Source of the DNA: Clitoria ternatea
Taxonomy: Eukaryota > Streptophyta > Magnoliopsida > Fabales > Fabaceae
Length of the DNA stretch: 64,000 nucleotides
Assembly: GCA_037962975.1 (NCBI GenBank)
Contig: CM075675.1
Span: 196,001 to 260,000 of the forward strand
Reading direction: 5' to 3'
The first letter of the stretch is position 1. Every line of letters begins with the position of its first letter. Of this stretch, positions 46,321 through 58,741 are shown in pieces. Made by a program: the position numbers and the translations under genes. Under the pieces are notes generated by a model, which was given only the letters and a program-made list of their open reading frames with translations, ran no database searches and had not been told where the DNA came from.

Positions 46321-49300
46321 ATGATGATTGCTGCAATTGCAGCATGTATGACATTGGTCATGCCATCTGCCCTGACACGGTAAGGGATGGTGTGGGTTTA
46401 GGTGCAATTTGAGTTGTTTCTGAGTTCCAGCTTTTCTTTCCCAGCATGCTTTACTTTCTTATTGTTCTAACATCACAGAAGTAACTCACCATCTAAATGT
46501 TCGCATTCTGGCACATGCTACTGTGATCTGGAAGTTCAGCTTGAAGTTCTAAGTGGGCTTCATCATGGTAACTCATCTGTTAAGGTAATTTGAATAGTGG
46601 GATTTTATTCTTAATGATTTTCTATGAGAAGGTTGGGAGAATGGTAAAGACAATGGTTTCAGTTCTAACTAACTGTTCTTTTTTTGTGAATTGTTCTCAT
46701 CCTTTTTTTCCTCGTTTGTGTAGAATCCTTCTATGGCATCTAACTATACTAATTACTGAGTTTCTAAATATAACATTATCTTAAAAATGATTAATGTGTT
46801 AATCGTCTCCTGTTGAATGGATACAAAGTTTGTTGATAGTTGTCAAATTCTTTACGCTGCAAATGAATTTTTTACCTGCAATGTATGGGATAATTCTTTT
46901 AATCTATATAGGTGAACAAATTTAATGAAGAGACAAGGAGAATTGTGTCATGTGAACAGAGAAAAAATGCTGCTCTTCACAGAATTCAACTTGAACATGA
47001 TGTAAGCTTAACTTTTGTTTTGTTTGTGTAAGGTTGTTGCTGGCTTAAAAAGGAATACGTAGGAAATGCATAAATTTTAAGTAGGCCTTATTAGACAATA
47101 ACCCCTTTGTTCCTTTTTATAAAAAAACATAAAAGTACTTTTCTTTGTTCCTAAATATAATAAACATAGATAAAGATAGCTTTTCAAGTGCATTAATTGC
47201 TAAACTTCTCCTATACCCTTCATTGATTGCAAGATTTAAGTTAACAATATACTTACTTATTGTTATTCAATTATTTTAATCATTTAATGTTATGGGCACT
47301 TTCTGGAATAAAATTTGAATTGATGACATTATTAATTAAGATAATTGTTTCCAATGCTTTTCATTGGGTCTTGATTATTTTGGTCATATGTTTTTTGAAA
47401 TTATAAATACAGGAATGGAGGAAGTATTAGCTTGTGAAAAACATGAAATAGGTCCTCAAAAGATTAGATAGTCAGTTGGTTATCAAATAGGTCCTCGGAA
47501 GATTGTTGTCACCAAGTAGGTTCTCTAAAGATTGAAATGACCACCACATTAGTCCTGTTGTTTGTTTTTAACAGCCATTAAAGTGTCATGAAGTAGATCC
47601 TCCAAAGATTTAAGTATCACCAAGTAAGCTTTCATTGTTTCCAGCAAATAAGTTCTCCAAAGATTGAAGTTGCCACCATGTTAATCATTCTAATAGTCTT
47701 CGTCTGAAATGCTTGTAATGACAGTCAATGTTAAATGGTGATTTGGCTTACTAAGAGTCCACCATATAATACAAATGCATGTTAACAATCATGCACTCTA
47801 ACCTTCACGGAGGCTAAGAAGCCACAGCTTATTGTGGTGAGCATTTTATTGAAGAATTTGACACTCTTGGTGGTTTTGGTGGAACTGGTTTGGTTTATTC
47901 TGAGGTTGACTTTGGAATTTAGTGATGTTGCAGTTGAGGGCTACATTGGACATTGTCAGATTTTGAGGCTTGGATTTCAAATGTGCAGGGGTTGTTGAAT
48001 AAAATGCCAAAGATGATTTAGGTGTAGATTGATGTGGTGGATAAGAAGATAAAGGATGAGGTTCACGGATTGAGGAAGGAGCTAAATGTGAAAATTGATG
48101 AGAAATGTGTAATTTTAGAAGTTGTATTGGGCAGATTGGAAGTAGGGAGTGAGGAATTGGAGTTTGGAAACTGAGTTGAGGTTGTTTAATCATAATTTGC
48201 AGGACTTTGTTTCAAGAACTTGTTTAGTATGATGTCTCTTATCAACTAAAATATGACCTGTCTTATTCTTTATAAGACTTGAGACAATCCTTTTTCTTGA
48301 GTAGTTTTTGGAAAGAGTTAGGTAACTTTGGTTTCTAGTATGGTATCACAACATATTTAGTTGAGTGTTGGGTCACTCACAAATGTATGGTCTTGCAAAC
48401 TTCACACATCAAATGTTTACTTTTAAGTGTGAAGGGAGTGTGTTAAGATGTCCAATATCTGCTAAAAATATGTATGAGCTAAATACTTCTGATAATGCTG
48501 AGACAATCCTTTCTTTTTAAGCAGCTTTTAGGATGAGTTAGGCCAGGTCCATTATAAAGATTCAAATGGAAGGATCAACATAGTGGTCATTTCAATCTTT
48601 GGAAGATTTATTTGGCGACAACAATCTTTCTAGTACTTATTTGGTGACCCTTTAATCTTTGCAAGAATTACTTGACAGTTTTCTTTATCTTTTTCTATTA
48701 TAAATGATTGAAGTTAAGGAACTATGAAATCATTCATTCAGGTATACTGAAAGTGGCTTGAAGTCTCTCTTTCTATCACACATTTGCATGCACATAGACA
48801 CACACACAAAGTTTGCATTGATGCAATATGGTGGGTTTTAATACATCTGTGAAGTGTTGGAACTACAATTCTCATTGAGCTATTAAATATCAGAGGACTA
48901 GTGCATGGTGGCAACTTGTATTATTGTTTATATAACTTGGACAGTTGGATTTGTTTTCCTAAATGTCACACATGTCCTTCTATTGAGGCCAATGTAGTGA
49001 AATATTACAGCTTTTATGCTGTTTTTGTTCCCTAATGGACTATTTACATCGATGTAGGTGCAACAATTGCAAAAGCAACTTTTAGAAGAGATTGAACTCC
49101 ATACATTTCTCAAAAATGTAGTTGAGAGAAGTGTGGTCAATTTAGCCGATTCCGCACATCTCCCCCATCATGTATGTTCCTTTCTAGTTTCTATATCTAA
49201 AATTCTATCATGTGATTGCTATGATTATGTGAATAGCATTCATAAAATTATATATGAAAGAATTCACGATGAAACTAATTTTGGGTTTAAGTGAGTTCTA

Positions 49301-50266
49301 CATCATTCTGTTTCCTTTCTTAAAGTTGTTTGTTGCTTCTGACTCTGAGTATTCTTCCTTGTCTTTAAGTGTGGGAACACCTCTCTTTCTGGCTCTAGAC
49401 AATCTATAGCGACACAACATATGCAAGTAGATTGTTAATATACATGTTTGCAGATTCTTGCTTATGTCATGGATCTGTTTAGTAGGAGTTTGTTTTGATA
49501 TTTTGTCTCTTGCCTCGTTTCTTCAGGTTCAAGACCTGTTATCAAATATTGCCATGCTGGAGACTAGTGTTTCAAAATTAGAACATGAAACACTGTCTTT
49601 GCATTTTCAGCTTAGTCAGGAAAGAAATGAACGGAGGCTTGCAGAGTATCATTTGAGGCATTTGTATTCTCAGTCAGTATCTTCTTGTTCGTCTGACAAT
49701 ATGAATATCCTGGTACTTAATGTTTTCTATGTGAAAATTGAACAGTTATCAGAACTTTGGCTAGTTTGGCTGTGACTTGCAGTACTGAGGTTTCTTTCAT
49801 ATAAAATCCCAAGGCAGTATAAAGATCATGTGAAAAGCTTAAAAATTTGTTAACCACAGATTATTCACATTATTGTATCTCACTATCGTAAGGAGATATA
49901 GAAATGAAGGAGGATAGGAAGTCCTCAAAATTTAAACCAAGAAAGAAAAGAACATGAAGCATGTGTAAGTGTAACACGGCTTGCCTATCCCTTCATGGAT
50001 TTAACAAAGACAACTCACCCAAAATAATTAACTAGTATTAAGGCATAAGATACCTCTTTTTTGTTCCCTTATTCAAGAAAGGAAAAGATTAAAAGAACAT
50101 TTTATTTCCTAATTTTCTGTATTGTATTTCCAACAATACCATCTGATTTATAAGTTTCAAATAATTTTACGCTTAATTGCATTTTTTATCCCTCTAGTTT
50201 GGTCCCTCAAGTTCTAGTTAATTATTTTACCTCTTCAAACTCTAATATAATTTATCACTTTGCTAG

Positions 50267-50311
<45 letters not shown>

Positions 50312-52589
50312 TTGCTAGGTGTCTTAATTCTAAACTCTAAAAATTGTTTTATATCCTAATTCTATTCTAAATCATCAAATATTTGGACAAAACATAATAA
50401 TTTAAGGGTTTTAAATAAAATAAAGTTAACATAAGGGCCAAAATTACACAGTTTGAGAAGTTGAAGGACTTAATTTACTCAATTAAAACTTGGAGGTCAA
50501 AATTGCACATATCCCAAACTAGAGGGATCAAAAGTGTAATAAAGGCAATTAAATTTATATTGGAACCAGATCCTTAACTTATAATTTGAAAATTTTTCCT
50601 AATTTGTATATAAGAAATTTGGTGGTAGGTGCAACTGAAGCTTCTATATTACACTACAATTTAGCTTCAATTTTTTTGTTTGAATTTTTTGCCATCTGAC
50701 TTATTAATTTCCATCAGAATGCAGAACACCCAGTTTTACCTTGCTATGAAAAAACTGAATGTACAAAATTAGATAGCAAATCTTGTCAGCCTGCAGAATT
50801 CTGGAAGCTCCATAAAAGGATGCCACCTACGGGAATTTGGGACGAGCCCAATTTGTTATCGCAGGAAATTGTGAGATGTATGAAAGACATATTCATGTCT
50901 CTGGCTGATACTGATTTATCAACCAAGTACACTGTTGTCGAGAGTCAGCGTTCAGCTCAATCACCACATTCACATCTGCACAGTTCATTATGGTGGTCAT
51001 CATCTGAGCACTCCACGGTCTCGTCATGGTCGCACAGCCCGCAAGTCCATGTAAAGGATTGTGAAGTATTGACTTTTGGAAATGCTTGTGATCCATACCG
51101 TGTATGTGGAAAGTTGAGTTGGGCCAATGTTGGAAATTATGGATTAGCAGTTGAAGTCTCTTGGATGTCAGTTGGGAAGAAGCAATTAGAGTATGCTGCT
51201 GGAGCCTTGAGGAGGTTCAGGTGTGTTTCATTTTTGGTTTCTTAAAGCATTTCTTTTATGTCTACTAAACAAAATATTCCTGTATGAGGTCCCAGAATTC
51301 CCCTGAAAGTTATTGGTATGGCAGTAAGTATGGGAACTGGGAAATAAAGGTTACTACAAGCCTTAAAGAGTATTTTCGCCATATTTCCAACCGATGTACG
51401 ACATCTTAACATCCCTGTTCACCCCCACAACTAGACATCTAGTTCATGAAGCTTGCAGGATTGGACGTCTGCAGTTGCCTGAGGCCAAACTCTAATACCA
51501 TACTCCCTCAATTCCATCATATAAGAAACATGTAACCAAAATCATCAAGACCCATGAGAAACATTGGAAACTGTCATGTTAATTAATAATGATTAATTTT
51601 CATTTCAGAAATACTCATAACATTAAATAATTAAAAATAATTGAATAATAATAAGTGAGTGTATCGTTAACATAAATTTTACAATAAATTAAGGTATAAA
51701 TGACATTTAACAATTAATACATTCGAAAAGTTATCTATGTTTATATTTAGGAACAAAAAAGACACTTTTTTGTTTCTTATATAAAGGAACGGTGGGAGTA
51801 TTAGAGAATGTACCAAACCTAACTCCTCTCAAAAGCTAACTCAATATAAGAGGGTTATCATAGCCTTATAGGAAGAAAGGAAAAAGCTACTTGAATGTGG
51901 GCATTATTTTGAATCCTTGCCTTTGTTTCTCTTGAAATTTCCTTGACTGAAATTCTCTATTTTTTTTAAAAAAAGTTCTTCATAGTCTTGCTAATTTTTT
52001 ATTCCTGCATTACTTTTTAAAAAAATACATCTTTTGCAGTTACCGTGGGGTCAGCTATATTTTGTGTCTTTTCTGGTTCATCTGCCATGTATTAAGTTGA
52101 GTGTACACAGGTTTATGCTGGAATCTGGATACCTGTTAAACTTGTAAATGCTCCACACATAAGATTAAATAATACATATGCTGATTTTTCCCATAAAATT
52201 ATTGCCTCGTTTTCCTGAAAAATATTTGCAAATTGAAATATTCATTGTTATGTATTTTAGAAATGAGAAATACAGAAAAAAAATTAATAGAAAATGTGAG
52301 AAAGTGAGGGAAAACAAAGAAAGAGTGATCAGAGATAAATTTTAGATATTTAGAATCTGAAAATGTGAGTTATGTCATCATCCAACAGTTCTATACTAGG
52401 CCTACCTACATACAGTTATGTAGTTAACCTTACTATTACTGCATCTGTTATAACATAATTGTAGGGAGATCTAAACTAAGTATAAAGAACTGTAGAAACT
52501 GTTGGGAAATTAGCTTACATGACACTGTATAACAGCAGACTAATTTTTATACTAGTAGCAATGGTAGCACCCTAACAATTGCTCTGGTA

Positions 52590-52648
<59 letters not shown>

Positions 52649-55600
52649 CTAGGTTTTGTAGAATTTTCCACATTACAGTTAGATAGTATACTTTACCCTA
52701 GTTATGACCTACATGTCAAGGTGTATTTATGTCTAGTGCTCTTCTTCACTATAGAATAATGAGTATGTTTACTTCATTCATTCCCTTTTCTATATGATAC
52801 CAGGGCCAAAATCCTAGGTTAGATTTGTTTCCCTTAGTTTGGTTGGACCTAGTTTTCTAGCAGTTAACTTCTCCAGATTCCAGTGATGCCGTCTTTGTCC
52901 GGTTGGGCGGCTTCTCTCAATGTCGGTGTTGCCTTGCCTGCTTATTTGTTGCTGCCATCTCCACTTCTGCCTTGCCTTTCTCTGAATCTCCAGGAAATCT
53001 CTCTTTCCGGAAAGCATGGGGTATCAAGCTGCCACCATTGGGATAGCTGTCTTTCAATGACATTTTTTTTATAAATCACTGTCATCCTGTACTTGATCCG
53101 TTTCAGATTATTTTTTGGTGCTGGTTCCATTTCTTCTGTCCATTTGTCAACTTTGTCGTACCATGATACATGGTCTTTGCACTAAATCTAGTCACTATGT
53201 TTTTCTCTTTGCTCCTGCATGATGTTAGTTTATCTCTGACAAATACATGACAGTAGGTAAACTTAACTAACTTGAATGTACTGACAGTAGGCAAAGAGAG
53301 CTATTAACTGACTGAACAACAAACTGAAAACAGAAATACGACAGAGTAATAATCAATGTTTTTAAAACTGAACCGATTATTAAAATGGTGAATTTACCAG
53401 TTCAGGTAAACTATGATCAAATTGAGAACCAAACCATGGTCGAACTGGTTACAAAAAGAATTAATCCGGGCGGACCACCTAGCCGGTTCACGTTTTAACC
53501 GGTCTGACTAGCTGGCCCAAATTGGTTGTGATAACAATGGTAATAACTATTGCAAGTTATACTCAAATACTTAATAGCACTTAGTATATGCATTTAGTAT
53601 TGCAAGTTATACTCTAATACTTCTTACCTAAGGATGAATCATGAAATTGTCAAAGGGATTTTCTCTTTTCTGTCCTATCATTCTTTCCTCATATCTATCT
53701 CGTGTCTATGCAATTCTATAGTGTTATTTTTTATTATTGGTTATTTTCCCCTAGTTGTTTTGCATCACACTCACACCTGATGCAACATGTTTAAAATCTA
53801 CGTTATGCTTTGATGAAGCTAATATATGTTCTTCCAATTTTAATTTTGGTTACAGAATACTTGTTGAACAGCTAGCCAAAGTAAACCCAATCCATTTGTG
53901 TTGCAATGAGAAACTTGCTTTTTGGATCAATTTGTATAATGCATTGATCATGCATGTAAGTATCCTTGTATTTATAATCAAAATAATGAATTACTAGTGT
54001 CATGAGATAAAAAATTTATTGCTGTTTTCTCCCTCCATGTGAACAGGCTTATTTAGCTTATGGGGTCCCAAAAACTGACTTGAAATTGTTCTCTTTATTG
54101 CAAAAGGTTTGGTTTCTGACTATATTTTGGTGCCTTTTATATTCTTTATACATACAGCTCTTCATACAGCTGTGAGTAGTCTATTAAGAGTATTTTGGTT
54201 GTCCCAATCTAGCTTTGGTGATTTACAATTATAAACTATAGTAAAATATTGCATTTTCTGAAGTTGTTTGTTTCTTTCCTTTTATTTTAAAATCTTCTTC
54301 GCTTACCTGTGGGATTAGTATATTTGAAAGAAATGCATTGGCATTTAGTTAACATCAGTGATCTATGAGAATTTATGTCAAAGGGAATTTAAAATCAGCA
54401 AATTGTTAGCGTTGTACTTGTACAGCTGGGCATTTAAGGCAAGCAATGTCAATGTGATTGTGTAACTGTAATGTTGTAATTTATTGAATTATTCCTTAAT
54501 TAGTTTACCATTTTACAGATCGTTTAGCTGATGTACAGGAGTGAATATTAGCTTGTATTAAACTGCATTTATAGGAGAACTCTCCAGACAAAAGGACACA
54601 GTCTTTCCCTTACATTTCCTGAGTTTAACAATGTATTTCAAAGAAATAAACTTGTTGGAATTTTTTTCTCAATGCCATGATGAAACCAGGGATAGAAATG
54701 CTAACAGCAAAAAGAAATGGGTAATCTATCTATATTGGAAATATAGCCAGAGAACCGAAGGTTCTTTTCCCAAAGCTGATACACTTGGGAATAATTTCAG
54801 TCTCTCTAACAGAAGCTCCTCACTGTCCCCTAGCCATACCTACCACTACAATGCTGAACGGTGTAACTGACCTCTCCATGTCAGATAGCAGTCAGACAGT
54901 CTACCCTCTCCTAGAATATACCTTCCATATAGGTGGTTTACTTGGGCCTGGGCCCTATTCCCGTCTATGTCCTCAAATAGAATCTGATCTAGGGTTCCTA
55001 ACACGTCATGTTTAATAATACCTGCAAGTTGTGTTTGTTTGATTATGTCAAATGTTATGCAATTTATAACTTCATTTGTCCATCATGGATTTCTAGTGTA
55101 GTATGGACTAACAGAATGCATTTAACATTGATCAATGATATATTCAAGTAGGTGTATATGTGATACATTTGTTGATGTTATATTTTGTTTTGGTCAATCA
55201 TCTGATCATTATCTAGAGCACAATCCTAGTTTTATTACTTGACCACCTATTCTCTTTTCCTTTCATTTCCTTTTCAATGTTGTGGGAGCAGAGAATGCCT
55301 ATCCATGAGTGAAAATAGGTTTGTTGATTGATCTGTACCTTTTTTCTTTCTTATTTTAAGTTTTGATTTATCTTTATTTTTCCAGGCTGCATACACTGTT
55401 GGGGGTCATTCTTTCAGTGCCGCTGCAATTGAGTATGTGATTCTGAGGATGAAGCCACCACTTCATAGGCCTCAAATAGTATGTCTTCTAATTATGTTTC
55501 CTCATAATGTTGTCAGAGGTTTATCTCTCCTTGCTTGGGATATTAACAAATTACCCTTCCTCCTTAATGTTTGGAGACTGAGAATAGCACTCCTTCAACA

Positions 55601-56590
55601 TAATCAGATACATTTCACATTGAACCCATTTTGCCCCATTGTCTTTAATAAGGATTAAGGATGGAATCTATTATCAAAATTCAAGTTTAAAAGATCATAA
55701 ACTTAAGCACTTTGACCATAAAGGCTTTGTTGCAAATAAAATCAATTGGAAGGGGAAAAGTTAGTTTAAACTTCTAAAAGGTGAAGGGCACAGTTGTCTC
55801 CAGCTAATTGGTATACTTATGCATTCTGTGTTACACTCAACCATTGCACCCGTTGTGTTTTCTGCTTCAACGTTGTGTACGCTAATCAGACCCAAGTCCG
55901 TTTCATGCCTGAAAATGTGTCTGTCTCTTGATCTAATAATTATTTAGAGGTTAGAAATTGGGCAACAGGGAGATAGTAAATATGCAAGCTAGAAGTTGGG
56001 ATTTTAAAATGGGTTTCTTACTATTTTTTACATTTCCTGTGTATTTATTATTGCTAGGCATTACTTCTTGCTATTCACAAGTTGAAGGTGTCAGAGGAAC
56101 AAAGGAAGGTTGCAATTGATGAGTACGAGCCTCTTGTAGCTTTTGCTCTCAGTTGTGGGATGTATTCTTCTCCTGCGGTAATTTGTTAAACTCGATATTG
56201 TTGTGATGGTGTTTGCTGTGTTTATTGGGATAGATTTGATTTCATGTTTGGAAATTACAAATGCAGGTAAAGATTTATAGTCCAAGAAACATTAGGGAAG
56301 AGCTTGAAGATGCGCAGCGTGATTTCATCCGAGCTTCGGTTGGAGTTAGCAGTGGGGGGAGGTTGTTGGTACCCAAAATGCTTCACTGCTTTGCCAAAGG
56401 GTACGTGGATGATGCAAATTTGGCTGTGTGGATATCACATTTTCTTCCTCCTCCCCAAGCTGCCTTTGTTGAGCAATGCATATCCCAAAGGCGGCAGAGC
56501 ATTCTAGGTTCACGAAACTGTGGAATACTTCCCTTTGATTCACGCTTCCGCTACTTATTCTTGCCTGATCAAGTCCCTTCTAATACCTAA
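46321..56590 (+). CDS. DUF547 protein with MIP1-type leucine zipper (11 exons)
   Basis: Exons I derive from GT-AG sites and phase: 46321-46379, 46479-46584, 46912-47001, 49058-49171, 49527-49712, 50718-51220, 53856-53955, 54047-54106, 55386-55478, 56058-56177 and 56267-56590, giving 584 aa. Residues ~55-150 form a coiled coil (VQQLQKQLLEEIELHTFLKN, LSLHFQLSQERNERRLAEYH), the ternary-complex-factor MIP1 leucine zipper. Residues ~350-480 are DUF547 (ILVEQLAKVNPIHL, NEKLAFWINLYNALIMHAYL, HSFSAAAIEYVILRMKPPLH, YEPLVAFALSCGMYSSPAVK). A conserved tail ends FDSRFRYLFLPDQ. The molecular role of the family is not established. The start is the weakest part: an in-frame stop directly precedes ATG 46321, and the first exon joins in phase (CG + A). 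Introns hold several transposons; exons look intact. Confidence 0.85.
47101..47424 (-). mobile_element. Stowaway (Tc1/mariner) MITE, intron 3 of the DUF547 gene
   Basis: TA-flanked. Left end ACCCCTTTGTTCC; right end read inward CTTCCTCCATTCC, the Stowaway CTCCCTCCRTTCC type. Internal TTTGTTCCTAAATATAATAA and GATAGCTTTTC match the second copy at 51.5 kb in opposite orientation. Confidence 0.75.
47440..48690 (+). mobile_element. MULE-like element with long inverted repeats (possible Pack-MULE)
   Basis: 47448-47560 and the reverse complement of about 48567-48675 share ATTGTTGTCRCCAARTA, AAGATTGAAATGACCAC and CAAAGATT-type phrases over about 100 bp, a long terminal inverted repeat as in Mutator-like elements. 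The interior carries a coiled-coil coding fragment. I could not fix the outer base pairs or a 9-bp target duplication. Confidence 0.6.
47960..48176 (+). pseudogene. SUN-domain-protein-like coiled-coil fragment inside the MULE-like element
   Basis: The frame reads IDVVDKKIKDEVHGLRKELN, VKIDEKCVILE, then GRLEVGSEELE and a stop. Just before it, KMI-stop-V-stop carries two TAG codons. The heptad-like VVDKKIxxEVxxLRKELxxKIDEK pattern resembles the coiled coil of plant mid-/C-terminal SUN proteins. Both stops fit C-to-T decay of Gln codons. It is a captured or decayed exon with no intact frame. Confidence 0.45.
50170..50552. mobile_element. MITE with ~40-bp inverted ends, intron of the DUF547 gene
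   Basis: Left TTAATTGCATTTTTTATCCC then CTCTAGTTTGG. Right end read inward TTAATTGCCTTTATTACAC, TTTTGATCCCTCTAGTTTGG. The interior includes an (AT)n tract. The exact target duplication is not clear. Confidence 0.65.
50271..50308. repeat. (TA)n microsatellite
   Basis: About 18 TA units inside the MITE. Confidence 0.95.
51503..51798 (+). mobile_element. Second Stowaway MITE, intron of the DUF547 gene
   Basis: TA at 51501-51502 and 51799-51800. Ends CTCCCTCAATTCC and, inward, CTCCCACCGTTCC, 11 of 13 positions alike, followed on both sides by ATATAAGAAAC. Related to the copy at 47.1 kb. Confidence 0.88.
52590..52643. repeat. (TA)n microsatellite
   Basis: About 26 TA units in the intron between exons 6 and 7 of the DUF547 gene. 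Confidence 0.95.
53352..53535. mobile_element. hAT-like MITE, intron of the DUF547 gene
   Basis: Starts CAATGTTTTTAAAACTGAAC and ends GGTTGTGATAACAATG (inward CATTGTTATCAC). The GC-richer interior has AACCGGTCTGACTAGC and GAACTGGTTAC phrases of a common plant hAT MITE. The 8-bp duplication is not convincing. Confidence 0.5.
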
Positions 56591-57018
56591 TAATCATGTT
56601 GAGATCGAGGCCATTTACAATTACTCCCTTATACTCTTATTTGCTTTGCTGAATTTATTGTATATGAATAATCAGATTGAATTTGATATTTGACTTTGAG
56701 GATGATTAGTAATAGTACATTGTGTTGCTCTTACTAACACCATCACCTCCACCATTGATCGCTGACAAGTAAGCATTGCCATGAAGTCAAAGTAATCCCT
56801 TCCATAATATGAAAAATCGAGGGATACACATTATTATTAATTATGAAAAGAGTCAAAATTATGATAGAAATACTCGTTCATTTTAAAAGATCAACTTTTC
56901 CATATCTATTAACCATAAAAATTGAAGGTCCATCATCAACAAGAAAGAAGTTGATCAAATTACAATTACAAATATTTGAACGTTGTACCGAGTAAGCATT
57001 AACTGAAGGAGTGACTAC
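56591..57018. other. Short convergent intergenic region
   Basis: 428 bp between the stop codons of the DUF547 gene and the minus-strand plastid-protein gene, presumably both 3' UTRs. No element recognised. Confidence 0.6.
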
Positions 57019-57691
57019 CTAATTTTTTTTTTGCTCAGCATCGCTTATCAAATTACATATATCTGAGCATTCCACCAAACTGCAAAAGGAAAGGTGAGTA
57101 TTAGTTGAATAATGATGAATTTGACAGCAGAACAGAATTGTTTTTGTTTACCAGTATTGACGAGTTCGAAAGCCTTGCTTGAAAACAACCAGAGGTCTGA
57201 ATAAAGAAAAAAAAAATGAAACCCATTAGATAAAAAATTAGCATGGGCATATGGAACTGTGAATTATTTGGTTTTGGTGATTACCTAATGAGGTTAAGTG
57301 GGCCTTCTCCAGGAGAGCCTTGTCCGCCTCGGATGCAAGTGTTGACACACTTGATCGTGCAGGATTCAGCTTTGCTTGACTTGGGTTTCTGTATTTTGGG
57401 TTTCTCGCAGTGTTTGGGGTACAACGTGCACTCACCGGACAATGTCTGAGGTATGTTGAATAGAGTCGTCTCCGGTTCAGCCGTTGCCATTGAGACAGAG
57501 GCTGCTATCACCACAGCAGTAAGTGCCACAGTACTAGTCTCCAATTTGCATTTGCAGCTTATGCTTCTTCTTCTCCTATTACTCAAACTCAAATTGTTAA
57601 TGTTGTTGTTGACCCAATCATTTCTACGCCAATTGCTCTCACCCCCAACACCCACTGACGCTAAACTATGGCCATAAATTAAACTTACCAT
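57019..57691 (-). CDS. Plastid-targeted small Cys-rich protein (three exons)
   Basis: Minus-strand exons 57691-57285, 57196-57152 and 57079-57019 join in phase (AG+A, TG+T) to 170 aa. Residues 1-50 are basic and Ser/Asn-rich like a chloroplast transit peptide. Residues 55-71 (VALTAVVIAASVSMATA) form a hydrophobic stretch ending in an AxA-like site, suggesting a thylakoid-lumen transfer signal or an anchor. The rest is conserved-looking: ETTLFNIPQTLSGEC, then ESCTIKCVNTCIRGG, GSPGEGPLNLIRPLVVFKQG, and YCLVECSDICNLI. Eight cysteines follow the hydrophobic stretch, including two CX3CX3C motifs (111/115/119 and 151/155/159). I know this as a conserved plant protein of unknown function and cannot name it. 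If exon 1 is read through, residues 113-136 are unchanged but the second motif is lost. Confidence 0.82.
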
Positions 57692-57914
57692 TATCTTCCT
57701 CCTCTTCTTCTAAATTACCATATCATTCTCTATTCTTTCGCTTTTTTATGCAAAAACCCACCCATTCAGGCCCCGACGACAGCAAACCATATATTTTTCA
57801 CACGGCTTTAAATCACTTTTAGTTATCTAATGCCCAAATTATTCATTTTTCTCTATTTTATTTTTTAATTTTATTCTACTCTTTTATCTTCTAACTATAT
57901 TTAAATGTTTTGTT

Positions 57915-58045
57915 AATCAATGAGTTGATTTAAGTGATACATGCTTGATTCTCTTTGAGTAAGGTTTCAAATTCAAGTCTCGTGAATCTGAAAAATCTTA
58001 CTGTGAAAGTAAAGTTGTTAAAATAAGTCAACCCGACTCACACAG
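57915..58045 (+). mobile_element. Possible SINE
   Basis: TGAGTTGATTTAAGTGATA followed 30-40 bp later by TAAGGTTTCAAATTCAAGTC resembles a decayed tRNA-derived A box and B box at a SINE head. The tail and target duplication are not defined. Confidence 0.4.
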
Positions 58046-58500
58046 GTTACCCCACATCTGGTTGGAATTTTTTAATGAAATATAATTATATACAAATCAA
58101 CTAAGATTATAATTATTACCATGAAAATACAAACATATCCATAATCCATAGTAAAACAAAATCAAATACATTCCATAGTTTAAATAATATATATTAAAAA
58201 CAATAAAACATAAAACACCATATTAAATTAAAGTTCAAAGTAATTATTGATAAAGTTCAGTTTAAAGTCTTAAACACCACTAAGTAAAATGCTAAAATTA
58301 CAAAATCCATGATCCAACCCGGTTCATTATAGGTTTGGCCCACCTACAGTTGGGTTTTGTGAGCTGAGCTAGAAAAAGAGTCGCTTCAAATTTGGGCCTT
58401 TTTTTTTCAACCCGACTCACTTAAAACCCACCACCGACCGAGTTGGCCCATGAACTACAACTCAAATTATTGCCTCTGCGAGAAAGTTAGACCCACGTTA
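58046..58500. other. Intergenic sequence with GC-richer repeat-like phrases
   Basis: Contains CAACCCGACTCACAC-type phrases near 58029 and 58410 and GGCCCA phrases near 58340-58450, typical of unassigned plant MITEs. No gene recognised. Confidence 0.45.
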
Positions 58501-58741
58501 AGGTGATGTTTCTGTTAAAACAAAAAACAATGCATAGGGGGAGCTTCTATTCGTCTTTGGAGTGTTTGGTACTGAGGCTACCAATATGATTATCTACACC
58601 ATTGATTTGAGAGTTTAGGAGAGCTTCTTGTCTGCTTTGTCCTTCTTTTTGTGGTCATGTTTTTGGTTTTGTCTCCCAGTGTGTTTTTTTTGTGTCTTAG
58701 TTCTTGGTTCTGTCCCCCATGGTGTTTTTCCTTGCGTGTCT

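Noticed and set aside
52814..53130. Possible extra exon in the DUF547 gene
   Set aside because: Exons 6 and 7 join directly in phase across a conserved segment, so nothing is missing there.
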